From: Glo-17 sp964549735
GTDB lineage: Bacteria; Krumholzibacteriota; Krumholzibacteriia; LZORAL124-64-63
Length of the DNA: 27,488 nucleotides
Direction of reading: 5' to 3'
Assembly (NCBI GenBank): GCA_964549735.1
Contig: CAZJWO010000044.1
Location: 1 to 27,488 of the forward strand
This document shows, in pieces, positions 1 through 7,430 of the stretch (positions within the stretch are counted from its first letter, which is position 1; each line of letters begins with the position of its first letter). The translations under genes were made by a program, and so were the position numbers. Under the pieces are notes generated by a model, which was given only the letters and a program-made list of their open reading frames with translations, was not told the DNA's origin and made no database searches.

Positions 1-605
1 GAATGCCGAGCAGGACGCCGCTGCCCACCTCGTAGTCCAGCTCGCGCAGCAGGCGGAGGATCGCGAAGCGCGGGTGCTCGCCCTCCGCGGCGAAGGCCGC
101 CTGCCCGGCGCGCGGCGGATGGATGCGGTCATAGAGCTCGCGATCCGAGGTTTCGAAGCGCAGGAGGTAGCGGTCGGCGCCCGCCGCGCGCCAGGCGCGC
201 AGGTCGTCCGCGGACCGTTCGCCGAGGCTCAGCGTGACCGCGAGCGGGGTCTCGGCCGTGATGCGCCGGACGAGGTCGCTCATCCAGGCGGTCGTGGTAC
301 CGGGGTCCTCCCCCGATTGCAGCACGACCGTGCCGTAGCCGTAGGCTACCGCCTCATGCGCACAGGCGAGGATCTCCTCGGCGCTCATGCGGTAGCGCGC
401 GACGGCCGAGCCGACGCGCAGGCCGCAGTAGCCGCAGCGGCGCACGCAATGGTTGGAGAACTCGATCAGGCCGCGCAGATGGACCGCGTCGCCGACCATG
501 TCGCGGCGCACGGCGTCGGCCCGCCGCCACAGCTCCTGGAGGCGGACGGGGTCGGTCTCGCGCAGCCAGGCGAGGATGTCCCGATGTTGCAGCGGCTCGT
601 TCAAG
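1..605 (-). CDS. hydE: [FeFe]-hydrogenase maturase HydE, radical SAM (N-terminal part, runs off left edge)
   Basis: HydE is a radical SAM enzyme that, with HydF and HydG, builds the H-cluster of [FeFe] hydrogenase in the cytoplasm. About 201 residues are visible, out of roughly 350 usual for the family. The cluster-binding CX3CX2C motif is Cys53, Cys57 and Cys60, in the context EFSNHCVRRCGYCGLR, which is the HydE form rather than that of biotin synthase; LQSGED at residues 95-100 is a second HydE-like block. No ATG or GTG lies in frame nearby. I chose the TTG at 605 because GGAGG sits 9 bases before it. The C-terminal half, where some HydE proteins bind a second Fe-S cluster, is outside the window. 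It lies 118 bases beyond nrfA on the same strand, so it may be cotranscribed. BioB or PylB are less likely alternatives. Confidence 0.8.
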
Positions 606-683
606 ATGGGCGGCCTCCGGGCAGAACGGCTCCGCCGGCACGGGGAGCCGCCAGTCGCACACGATAATCCGCATCGCGGCGTA

Positions 684-699
684 CGGGAAATGATTCCCG
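684..699. repeat. Short inverted repeat between nrfA and hydE
   Basis: CGGGAA (684-689) and TTCCCG (694-699) are perfect complements around a 4-base centre, ATGA. The repeat lies in the 118-base gap after the nrfA stop and before the hydE start. There is no T run, so it is a weak terminator candidate. It could equally be a protein-binding site for hydE expression. Confidence 0.3.
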
Positions 700-723
700 G
701 AAAACCCGCGTCCGCGCCAGCTC

Positions 724-2253
724 TCAGTTCCGCGGCGCCGAGGGCCGCGGCGGCGCCTGGGCATCGGGCGTGGCCGACTTGACGGCCGGCGGCTCCAGCC
801 GCCGCGGCGGCTGCTCCGGCGCCAGGACCTGGCGCGCGAGGGCCTCGCCCTGCCGCGCGTAGTCGATCGCCTCGCCCAGCAGGCGCGCCGCCTCCTGCGA
901 CGCGTGGAAGCCGTGCGAGTTCTCGGAGTAGACCCAGTCGAGCCGCCACTGCGCCCGCCGCTGCAGGCGCAGCGCCGGGGCCAGCGTCTCGGCGGCGACG
1001 CCCGCCTCCTGCGCGGTCTTGATGGCGCTGAGCTGATCGACGAGCGCCGCGGCGGCGCGGTCGACCAGGCCGCGGGTGCGGTCCTGGATGGTGTGGGCGC
1101 GCGCCACCAGCTCGCTCTCCGGCACGTTGTGGCAGACCTGGCAGGCCTGGGCGACGTTGAGCAGCGGGCTGCGCACGTGGTGGTTGGAGACCTTCATGGC
1201 GCCGATGCGCTCGTACGGCATGTGGCAATCGGCGCAGGACACGCCGGCGCGCGCGTGGATGCCCTGGCTCCACATCTCGAACTCCGGGTGCTGCGCCTTG
1301 ATCACGCCGCTGCCGGTGATCGCGTGCCTCCAGTCGCTGTAGCCGATGGCGTCGTAATACGCTTCCTGGCGCTCCAGCTTCAGGCCCTGGTGCCAGGGGA
1401 AGACGAGCTGGTTGCGACCGCGCGGATCGCCCTCGGGCGTGAAGTAGTACTCCACGTGGCACTGGGCGCAGGCCATGCTGCGCAGCTCGTGGCGGGAGGC
1501 CAGCCGGTTCGGATCGTAGGGCTCGCCCCGATCGCCCTGCCGCCAGCGCTCGATGCTGGGCAGGTGGGGCACGGGGTCGTCGCTCGCGGCCAGCGCCTGC
1601 ACGCCGTTCAGGAAGCCGGGCCGCGTCACGCGCAACGACATCGTCTGCGGATCGTGGCAGTCGACGCAGGTGACGGGGTGCGTCACCAGCGGCCGGCCCT
1701 CGTCGTCGGTCAGGTTGCGGGCCTCGTTCCAGGTCATCTGGTTGACGAGGCGGAACCCCTCCATGATGTCGCCGCCGCCGGCGTGGCGGTAGGCCGGCAG
1801 GATCGACGCGTGGCAGTGCAGGCACGCGCCCGGCTGCGAGCGCTGCAGCACGCGCTCGGTGTGGTCCTGGTCGGCGAGCATGTAGGCATGGCCGCGGGCC
1901 TCGCGGTAGTCGAGCGAGAAGGCGTAGCCCGCCCACATGAGGCGCAGCCACGGATCGGCGTCGAGCTTCTGCTTGGGGACCGCGTCGCTGCCGCCGTACC
2001 GCGTGCGCTCGTAGTCGACCGTGCGCAGGTAGCTGTCGTACTGGTGCGGCCAGTTCTGGCCCCAGACCGCGGGGTCGATCGTCGTCTCGTCGACCTCGGC
2101 CACGCGCACGAACGGGTGGCGCGCCTCCCAGCGACGCTCGGTGATGTTGATCAGGAGCGCCACGATCAGGATGGTGATGACCGCGGTGACCAGGATGGCG
2201 GCGATCAGCAGGGTCCGCGGGCGCTGCGCGCCCTGGCGCTTGGCGTTCTTCAT
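724..2253 (-). CDS. nrfA: Cytochrome c nitrite reductase NrfA, pentaheme, CXXCH active-site heme type
   Basis: NrfA reduces nitrite to ammonia with six electrons in the periplasm. The 509-residue protein has five heme sites: CLHCH 144-148, CVDCH 196-200, CAQCH 262-266, CADCH 340-344 and CQVCH 371-375. In well-studied NrfA the first site is CXXCK, with lysine as axial ligand of the catalytic heme; here it is CXXCH, as in a known subgroup. Other active-site features are kept: Arg120 in RGHAY, Glu268-Tyr269 in VEYYF, and Lys319, Gln321 and His322 in KAQHPE, which in the family bind calcium and substrate. Residues 14-36 form a hydrophobic segment with no clear cleavage site, so the enzyme is probably membrane-anchored, unlike the usual soluble form. 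A proline-rich tail ends the protein. The start overlaps the nrfH stop as ATGA, and AGGAGA precedes it. Upstream in-frame codons belong to nrfH in another frame. Confidence 0.93.
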   Translation of the reverse strand: MKNAKRQGAQRPRTLLIAAILVTAVITILIVALLINITERRWEARHPFVRVAEVDETTIDPAVWGQNWPHQYDSYLRTVDYERTRYGGSDAVPKQKLDADPWLRLMWAGYAFSLDYREARGHAYMLADQDHTERVLQRSQPGACLHCHASILPAYRHAGGGDIMEGFRLVNQMTWNEARNLTDDEGRPLVTHPVTCVDCHDPQTMSLRVTRPGFLNGVQALAASDDPVPHLPSIERWRQGDRGEPYDPNRLASRHELRSMACAQCHVEYYFTPEGDPRGRNQLVFPWHQGLKLERQEAYYDAIGYSDWRHAITGSGVIKAQHPEFEMWSQGIHARAGVSCADCHMPYERIGAMKVSNHHVRSPLLNVAQACQVCHNVPESELVARAHTIQDRTRGLVDRAAAALVDQLSAIKTAQEAGVAAETLAPALRLQRRAQWRLDWVYSENSHGFHASQEAARLLGEAIDYARQGEALARQVLAPEQPPRRLEPPAVKSATPDAQAPPRPSAPRN

Positions 2254-2789
2254 GGCTCGTCTCCTGTCGGGATCAGCGGGAACCGGCGCGGCATTCCCGC
2301 CGTGCGCGCGCCGTGGCCGACGCTCTGATGGCACTGGAAGCAGGACAGCGCCTCGCCCGTGACCCGCTCGCGCGGCATCTGCTGCACCATGGTCTGGTGG
2401 CAGGCGATGCAGTTGTCCTGCAGGATCTTCAGGTTGCGCTCCTTGATCTGGATCGGCTCGTGGAAGTCCTGGAACGTGAAGGCCCAGCTGTGGAAGAAGC
2501 CGTTGTCGGCCTTCGCGAGCCACTTGCCGGCGAAGTGGCGGGGCAGGTGGCAGTCGTTGCAGGTCGCGTGGGCGTGGTGGCTGCCCTTGAGCCAGGAGTC
2601 GTACTGGTCGCCCATGATGTGGCACTGGGCGCAGGCCCGCGGATCGTTGCTCAGGTAGGCGTGCCCCTTGCCGTAGCCGAAGGTGAACGCGCCGACCCCG
2701 AGCAGGGCGCCGAGGACCGCGCCGAACAGCAGCGGCAGGACGCCGAAGGCGCGGGTCCGGGCGGGCGGGCCGGTTCGTTTCGCGGACAT
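2250..2789 (-). CDS. nrfH: NrfH, tetraheme membrane quinol dehydrogenase of nitrite reductase
   Basis: NrfH is the small NapC/NirT-family membrane cytochrome that takes electrons from the quinol pool and passes them to NrfA. From the ATG at 2789 the protein is 179 residues. A single membrane helix covers about residues 14-37. Four heme sites follow: CAQCH 53-57, CNDCH 77-81, CIACH 127-131 and CFQCH 150-154. The first is followed by Met59 in CAQCHIM, matching the CXXCHXM signature of NrfH, in which that methionine ligates heme 1. I chose the start at 2789 because GAGG lies 8 bases upstream; an upstream ATG at 2819 would add ten residues with a poorer site. It overlaps nrfA by 4 bases, so the two are surely cotranslated. 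Confidence 0.92.
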   Translation of the reverse strand: MSAKRTGPPARTRAFGVLPLLFGAVLGALLGVGAFTFGYGKGHAYLSNDPRACAQCHIMGDQYDSWLKGSHHAHATCNDCHLPRHFAGKWLAKADNGFFHSWAFTFQDFHEPIQIKERNLKILQDNCIACHQTMVQQMPRERVTGEALSCFQCHQSVGHGARTAGMPRRFPLIPTGDEP

Positions 2790-2839
2790 CGGGGACCTCG
2801 CCACAGCACGATCAAGCATCGCGTTGCCCTGTCACCGGA

Positions 2840-2869
2840 TATTGTGGTCCATTAGTCTAATATATGCAA
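2840..2869 (-). promoter_or_regulatory. Candidate promoter of nrfHA with an internal palindrome
   Basis: On the minus strand a -35-like TTGCAT (2869-2864) is followed after 18 bases by ACAATA (2845-2840), about 50 bases before the nrfH start. The spacer holds a perfect palindrome, ATTAG-T-CTAAT, at 2851-2861. The hexamers are only partial matches. The palindrome position would suit an operator, but I cannot name the regulator; it is not a full FNR site (TTGAT-N4-ATCAA). Confidence 0.3.
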
Positions 2870-2969
2870 GGAGTATAGCGCGGGATCCCGGATGCCAGTC
2901 TCCTGTTGACTCTCCCACCGGAACAGCCATCATGGGGAGCAGTGCTCGATATTCGAGGAGGGTTCATCG

Positions 2970-3686
2970 TTGCGCTTCATCGGCGAGTTGCAGGCGTTTC
3001 TCGATCGCCGGGTTGGAGAGTGGGAGAGGGTCCGCATCCTGGAGGCGGGTTGCGGTTCAGCTAGCCGCCTCGTTTTTGGCGCCGGGGCTGATATCGTCGG
3101 CATCGACCTCTCCGCCCGGCAGCTCGAACGCAATGCGCTGGCTACGACCAAGATCGTCGGCGACATCCAGACGTACCCCCTACCTGTCGCGGCATACGAC
3201 CTGATCATCTGCTGGGATGTCCTGGAACACCTCGAGCGTCCAGAGCTGGCGGTGGCGAATTTCGCTCGGGCCGTCGCGCCGGGAGGCCTGATCGTCCTGA
3301 AGCAGCCCAACCCGCTGTCGGTCAAGGGGATCGTGACCCGGCTGACGCCGCACGGGTTCCACGTCTGGTTCTACCGGGTCTTCTTCAAGATGAAACGCGC
3401 GGGCACCGACGACGTCGGTCCCTTCAAGACGTATCTGAAGCTGGCCATCACCCCCGGCCGGCTGCGGCGCCTCGGCCTCGACCATGGGCTCGCCGTGGTT
3501 TTCGAGGCGACCTCCGATGCGCTGGACACCGCCTTCTACTTCCAGCGGCCCTTCGTGCACGCGACCTATCGACTGCTGCGGAGCCTCGGCCACGTTCTGA
3601 GCCTGGGCCGGCTCGGCGATAGCGACTTCGTGGTCGTGTTCCAGCCGTCGCCCGCACAGACGTCGCCCGGCCCGGGCAGCAGATAG
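2970..3686 (+). CDS. Class I SAM-dependent methyltransferase
   Basis: A 238-residue cytoplasmic methyltransferase of the Rossmann-fold class. Motif I is ILEAGCGSAS (residues 23-32), followed by the acidic ribose-binding residue Asp46 in GIDLS, motif II around YDLIICWDVLEHL (76-88), and APGGLIVL (103-110). The VLEHL and PGG pattern is typical of Methyltransf_11/23 proteins. The C-terminal third (KQPNP onward) resembles methyltransferases found in glycan loci. The substrate cannot be read from sequence; a sugar or lipid-linked intermediate fits the neighbours. The start is TTG at 2970 with GAGGAGGG 7 bases upstream. No ATG or GTG lies between it and the in-frame TGA upstream. It is the first gene of the polysaccharide locus and is convergent with the sulfotransferase 31 bases later. 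Confidence 0.8.
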   Translation: MRFIGELQAFLDRRVGEWERVRILEAGCGSASRLVFGAGADIVGIDLSARQLERNALATTKIVGDIQTYPLPVAAYDLIICWDVLEHLERPELAVANFARAVAPGGLIVLKQPNPLSVKGIVTRLTPHGFHVWFYRVFFKMKRAGTDDVGPFKTYLKLAITPGRLRRLGLDHGLAVVFEATSDALDTAFYFQRPFVHATYRLLRSLGHVLSLGRLGDSDFVVVFQPSPAQTSPGPGSR

Positions 3687-3717
3687 GCGCTCCGATTCGC
3701 GGCGTGGATTGCCCGGC

Positions 3718-4479
3718 TCAGCCAGCCCCGGCGCCCGTGCGCGCCCGCCAGGCCTGCAGCTCGGCCATGACGGCCGCGGTATCGCGCCCGTACTTGCGCT
3801 GCAGCCGGCGGTCGGCCCAGCGCAGATAGATGTCGCGATCGACGCGCTGGCGGTAGAGGTCGGGCCGGCGCCGATCGTCGAGATCGCGGCCCACGAAGGC
3901 CTGCAAGCGTGCGAACTCCGCGTCGCCGGTCATCAGTTCCTGGTAGCCGAGCATGATGGCGCGGTCGCCGGCCTCGGCCACGGCCGCCATCACGCCCTGA
4001 TTGTGCTCGTACCAGCGCTGCAGGAACGACCACGCGTAGGCGAAGTTCTTCAGCGGACCCTGCCGGCCGGTCCACTTGAAGCGGGGCCAGACCTCGGCGG
4101 GCTCTCGGTAGACGCCGATGATGCGGTGTTCGGGCAACTCCTCGCGCCACAGGGGCCAGGTCAGGCAGGCGCGCGGGTCCTTGAAACCCCAGGTGCCGGC
4201 GTGGCGCTGGTCGCAGTCGCGGATGATGGCGCGCATCATCTCGCGCTGAGCCTGGCTCATGACCTGCCCGCGCGACGCGTCGACGTCCAGCACCAGGACG
4301 TCGTTCTTGCCGAGGATGGCGAGGTTCAGACCGAAGGTCGCCTCGCGCTCGTACTTGTTGCCTTGATCGTAGGAAACGTCCGCGGCGAGGCGCTCGCCCA
4401 TGCTGATCCCCGAATGATGCAGGATCTGGGCGATGAGCGTGGTGCCGGACTTGTGCATGCCGAGGACGACGTAGATCAT
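3718..4479 (-). CDS. PAPS-dependent sulfotransferase family protein (first of two)
   Basis: A 253-residue protein with the 5'-phosphosulfate-binding loop at its very start: GMHKSGTTL, residues 7-15, matching the K/R-S-G-T-[ST] pattern of sulfotransferases that use 3'-phosphoadenylyl sulfate. WGFKDPR (97-103) is a further family block. VYREPAEVWPR (123-133) fits the 3'-phosphate-binding region, though the serine usually found eight residues after the arginine is not there. Start ATG 4479 has AGGA about 7 bases upstream. The longer frame to 4641 has no comparable signal and would push the nucleotide loop to residue 61. In this locus it probably sulfates the polysaccharide or a lipid-linked precursor. 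A nucleotide-binding kinase is a weaker alternative. Confidence 0.75.
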   Translation of the reverse strand: MIYVVLGMHKSGTTLIAQILHHSGISMGERLAADVSYDQGNKYEREATFGLNLAILGKNDVLVLDVDASRGQVMSQAQREMMRAIIRDCDQRHAGTWGFKDPRACLTWPLWREELPEHRIIGVYREPAEVWPRFKWTGRQGPLKNFAYAWSFLQRWYEHNQGVMAAVAEAGDRAIMLGYQELMTGDAEFARLQAFVGRDLDDRRRPDLYRQRVDRDIYLRWADRRLQRKYGRDTAAVMAELQAWRARTGAGAG

Positions 4480-4661
4480 GGCTGGTCCTGGTCCGAATGC
4501 GCCGTGACGACGCGACCGGTCGTTATCACCACACGACGTCCAAATATGCTCCCGAGCCGGTCGCCGACAACCAACAATGTGCTTTCCGGGCCCCGATTCC
4601 GGCGGTATCCGAAGGGGATTTCGGCGTAGCAGATTCGGCACTGCTTTTCGTCAACCCCTCG

Positions 4662-4690
4662 TTGCGCCAGCCTAAACGAGCAGCTAGACT
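4662..4690 (+). promoter_or_regulatory. Candidate sigma70-type promoter upstream of the flippase gene
   Basis: TTGCGC (4662-4667) and TAGACT (4685-4690) are separated by exactly 17 bases and lie 53 bases before the flippase ATG at 4743. Four of six bases match the consensus in each hexamer. The site sits in the region divergent from the sulfotransferase gene. Confidence 0.35.
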
Positions 4691-4742
4691 CGTGCCCCGC
4701 TGGCCTCGGGCTTGCCAACCGGAACGAGAACGCAGTATCGGC

Positions 4743-6089
4743 ATGCTCAACCGCTCGCTGACCATCTTCGTCTCCAAGCTGATCGGGTACACCATCCGGC
4801 TGGTTCTGCCGTATTTCCTGGTGCGCCTGATCAGCGTGGCCGAGTTCGGGGCGTACCGCCAGTTCTTTCTGGCCGAACTCTACATCGCGATCCTGTTCCA
4901 GCTCGGCGTCAACCAAGCGCTGTACTACTTCGTGCCCCGCGACGAGCGCAACGCCGGCGCCTATTTCGTCAACAGCCTCGCCCTGAACGTGGTGATCTTC
5001 GCCGCCGCGTTCACGCTGGTCGGCTTCGTGCGCGAGCCGCTGAGCGCCTGGCTGAACATGCCGATCCTCGACGACGCGTTCTCGTATCTCGTGCTGTATA
5101 CGATGATCTGGATGCTGATCGTCTCCTGCGACTGCTACCTGACCTCGCGCCAGCGGGTCAAGGCGTCCGCCGCGTTCGAGGTCGCCGGGCAGTTCATCGC
5201 CAGCGTCATGACGGTCGCGGCGGCCTTCTACTGGCGCGATCTCGAGCGGATCTTCCAGGCGATGTGCGTGGCGCGCGCGGCCCAGCTCCTCGCCATGCTC
5301 GTGTACACCCACTGGCGGCTGCGAGGCTTCCGCGCCGAGCGGTATCTGCAGGATGTCTGGGCGCAGGTGCGCTACGGGGTCGTGCTGGGGCTGGCGGGAA
5401 CGGCGCTGACGTTCCAGATGAAGCTGCACCTGTTATTCGTCAGCCGTTACTACGGAACCGAGACGTTCGCCATCTATTCCGTGGGCTGCACCGAGATCCC
5501 GGTGGTGCAGATCCTCTCGCAGTCGGTCGCCGTGGTCGCGCTCGGCAAGTTCGCCCTGATGGAGAAGGAGAGGAACTGGGCCGGCATCCGAGACCTCTGG
5601 ACGCGCATCCTGACCAGCATGTACGCCGTCGCGCTGCCCACGATCGGTCTGCTGCTGCTCGTCTCCGAACCGCTCGTGCGGTTCATGTTCACCGAGACCT
5701 ACATCGGGGCGGTGCCCATCTTCAGGGTCAACACGCTGATCTCGTTGAGCATCATCCACAACGCGACGCTGGTGCTGCGCGCGATGAACCGCAACGACAT
5801 CTCGGTCCGGGTCAACGTGGCGACCCTGGTCGTGACGCCGTTCGCGCTCTACGGCGGCATGGTGGTCGCGGGCCTGACCGGGGTGATCGCCGCCCAGCTC
5901 GTGCTGCTGGTCGCGGCCCGTCTGGCGCTCCTCGCGTGGCTGAACCGCATCTCGGGCGCGCGCCTCGCCTATCTCGTCGGCCCGCGGGCGTTCTGGACGT
6001 TCTATCGCGAGACCTGGCACAAGCTCGTCGGGACGCTGGCCGCCAAGCTGCGTCAGCGAGCCGCCGGCAGCGGCGGAGCGGGCGCGTGA
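4743..6089 (+). CDS. Wzx-like polysaccharide flippase (MATE/MVF-type transporter)
   Basis: A 448-residue polytopic inner-membrane protein with about twelve to fourteen hydrophobic segments spread over its whole length, as in polysaccharide transporters (Wzx/RfbX, PF01943 or PF13440). These flip lipid-linked repeat units from the cytoplasm to the periplasm. The N-terminus, MLNRSLTIFVSKLIGYTI, has the small polar head and first helix typical of the family, and SVAEFGAYRQFF (36-47) matches the conserved 'EFG-Y' loop after helix 1. I chose ATG 4743; the frame stays open to 4497, but the extra residues are not membrane-like and the candidate promoter lies inside them. Its stop overlaps the GTG start of the next glycosyltransferase. 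It forms the Wzx partner to the Wzy-like protein at 25014. Confidence 0.85.
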   Translation: MLNRSLTIFVSKLIGYTIRLVLPYFLVRLISVAEFGAYRQFFLAELYIAILFQLGVNQALYYFVPRDERNAGAYFVNSLALNVVIFAAAFTLVGFVREPLSAWLNMPILDDAFSYLVLYTMIWMLIVSCDCYLTSRQRVKASAAFEVAGQFIASVMTVAAAFYWRDLERIFQAMCVARAAQLLAMLVYTHWRLRGFRAERYLQDVWAQVRYGVVLGLAGTALTFQMKLHLLFVSRYYGTETFAIYSVGCTEIPVVQILSQSVAVVALGKFALMEKERNWAGIRDLWTRILTSMYAVALPTIGLLLLVSEPLVRFMFTETYIGAVPIFRVNTLISLSIIHNATLVLRAMNRNDISVRVNVATLVVTPFALYGGMVVAGLTGVIAAQLVLLVAARLALLAWLNRISGARLAYLVGPRAFWTFYRETWHKLVGTLAAKLRQRAAGSGGAGA

Positions 6090-7249
6090 AGCCGGCTGTT
6101 GGCATGCGGGGACCGTGGCACGTGGCGCACGTCATCGGCCGCTTGAGCACCGGCGGCGCCGAGCGGCAGCTGGTGAACTACCTGCTCGCCGCCGACCGGC
6201 GGGCGTTCCGCCATACCGCGATCTGCCTGGTCGATCGCGGCGAGCTGGCCGGGATGGTCGAGAAGGCGGGCGTTCCCGTGGTGCGCTTGCGGGTGCGCAA
6301 CCGGACCGCGCCGCTGAGCCTGTGGCGGCTGGCCCGGTGGTTCCGGCGCGAGAACGTGGCGATCGTGCACACGCACATGCACGGCGCGGCGCTCTGGGGC
6401 CGGCTGGCCGGCAAGATCGCGGGCGTGCCGGTGCTGATGACGACCGAGCACGGCAAGGAACTGTGGAAGAGCAGGCTGCAGGTGGCGATCGATCGACGGT
6501 TGAGCCGGTGGACCGACCGCCACATCGCCGTCTCGCAGGATGGGCTCGAGATCCGCCTGCGCCGGGAGCGCGTCGCGCCGGAGCGCATCCTGCTCATCCC
6601 GAACGGCGTGCCTATTCCGGTTGATCCGCGGAACGAACCCGGGCGGCGCCGCATTCGCGAGGAATTCGGCCTGGCGCCAGACGCGCCGGTGCTCGGCAGC
6701 GTCGGACGGGTGGTCGCGGCCAAGGGCTATGAGCATCTGCTCGCGGCGCTGCCGCGGCTGCGGGCAGAGTTCCCCGACGTGCGCTGGCTCGCGGTCGGCG
6801 ACGGCGACTGCCGCGCGCAACTGGCCGCCGCGGCTGCCGCAAGCGGACTTGCCGACACGGTGATCTGGGCCGGCCACCGGACGGACATCGACGATCTGCT
6901 CGCCGCGATGGACGTCTGGGTCATGAGCAGCGTGCGCGAGGGACTGCCGGTGGCCTTGCTGGAGGCCATGGCGGCGCAGAAACCCATCGTGGCCAGCCAG
7001 GTGGGCGGCATCCCGGACGCGGTGCGCGACGGCCGCGAGGGCCTGCTGGTGCCGGCCGCCGCGCCGGCAGCGCTCGCCGAGGCGATCGCGACGTTGCTGC
7101 GTCAGCCCGCGCGCGCGCGTCTGCTGGGCGCTGCGGCGCGAGAGCGGGCGGCCGCTGAATACAGTATTTCTTCGGTGGCGCAGCGGATCGAAGACCTCTA
7201 CCGGGAAGAGCTGCGGCGAGCTGGCGTCGGCGAGCGGTCGTCCCCATGA
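6086..7249 (+). CDS. GT4-family glycosyltransferase
   Basis: A 387-residue GT-B glycosyltransferase, group 1 (GT4). The N-terminal domain has the glycine-rich acceptor-side loop STGGAERQL (21-29) and HTHMHG (95-100). The C-terminal domain has the nucleotide-sugar site SVGRVVAAKG (205-214) and the EX7E signature EGLPVALLE, with Glu285 and Glu293. It should add one sugar to a lipid-linked oligosaccharide at the cytoplasmic face. The GTG at 6086 overlaps the flippase stop (GTGA) and has GGAG about 8 bases upstream; ATG 6104 is the alternative. It is translationally coupled to the flippase, so the two are one operon. Confidence 0.88.
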   Translation: MKPAVGMRGPWHVAHVIGRLSTGGAERQLVNYLLAADRRAFRHTAICLVDRGELAGMVEKAGVPVVRLRVRNRTAPLSLWRLARWFRRENVAIVHTHMHGAALWGRLAGKIAGVPVLMTTEHGKELWKSRLQVAIDRRLSRWTDRHIAVSQDGLEIRLRRERVAPERILLIPNGVPIPVDPRNEPGRRRIREEFGLAPDAPVLGSVGRVVAAKGYEHLLAALPRLRAEFPDVRWLAVGDGDCRAQLAAAAAASGLADTVIWAGHRTDIDDLLAAMDVWVMSSVREGLPVALLEAMAAQKPIVASQVGGIPDAVRDGREGLLVPAAAPAALAEAIATLLRQPARARLLGAAARERAAAEYSISSVAQRIEDLYREELRRAGVGERSSP

Positions 7250-7259
7250 AGGAGGATTC

Positions 7260-7430
7260 TTGCGCACCTTCGGACCCGACAGGCGGATCACAACAGTCGT
7301 GATGGACCATCTGGATCTATGCCTATCCGCTGCCGAAGCGCTCCGGCTGGCGCGCGTCGCGCTGCTCGGCGTGCCTTATTCCGCGCACCGCGGGGCGGCC
7401 GACCTCGCGCAGCACGGAGGACGCCGATGA
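7260..7430 (+). CDS. Unrecognised 56-residue small protein between glycosyltransferase and deacetylase
   Basis: The TTG at 7260 is preceded by AAGGAGG (7249-7255), one of the strongest ribosome-binding sites in the window though only 4 bases away. The reading frame runs 56 codons to a TGA at 7428-7430 that overlaps the deacetylase ATG as ATGA. A shorter start, ATG 7302, would give 42 residues. The middle, AEALRLARVALLGVPYSAHR (residues 30-49), could form one amphipathic or membrane-associated helix; the ends are charged. I do not recognise a family. It may be a real small protein, a leader that couples translation of its neighbours, or the remnant of a longer gene. Confidence 0.45.
   Translation: MRTFGPDRRITTVVMDHLDLCLSAAEALRLARVALLGVPYSAHRGAADLAQHGGRR

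Noticed and set aside
904..2328. Long plus-strand open frame of 474 codons
   Set aside because: It lies antisense to nrfA, whose five heme motifs and active-site blocks are clear. The translated product is low-complexity and rich in Ala, Val, Arg and Gly, as expected of a GC-rich shadow frame.
2906..2928. Promoter for the methyltransferase from TTGACT at 2906
   Set aside because: A 17-base spacing leads to ATCATG, a poor -10 match, so I did not list it.
4712..6085. Plus-strand open frame running through the flippase gene in another register and joining the glycosyltransferase
   Set aside because: The part before 6086 is arginine- and proline-rich with no family features, while the flippase frame shows membrane helices. 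Only the segment from 6086 is a real gene.
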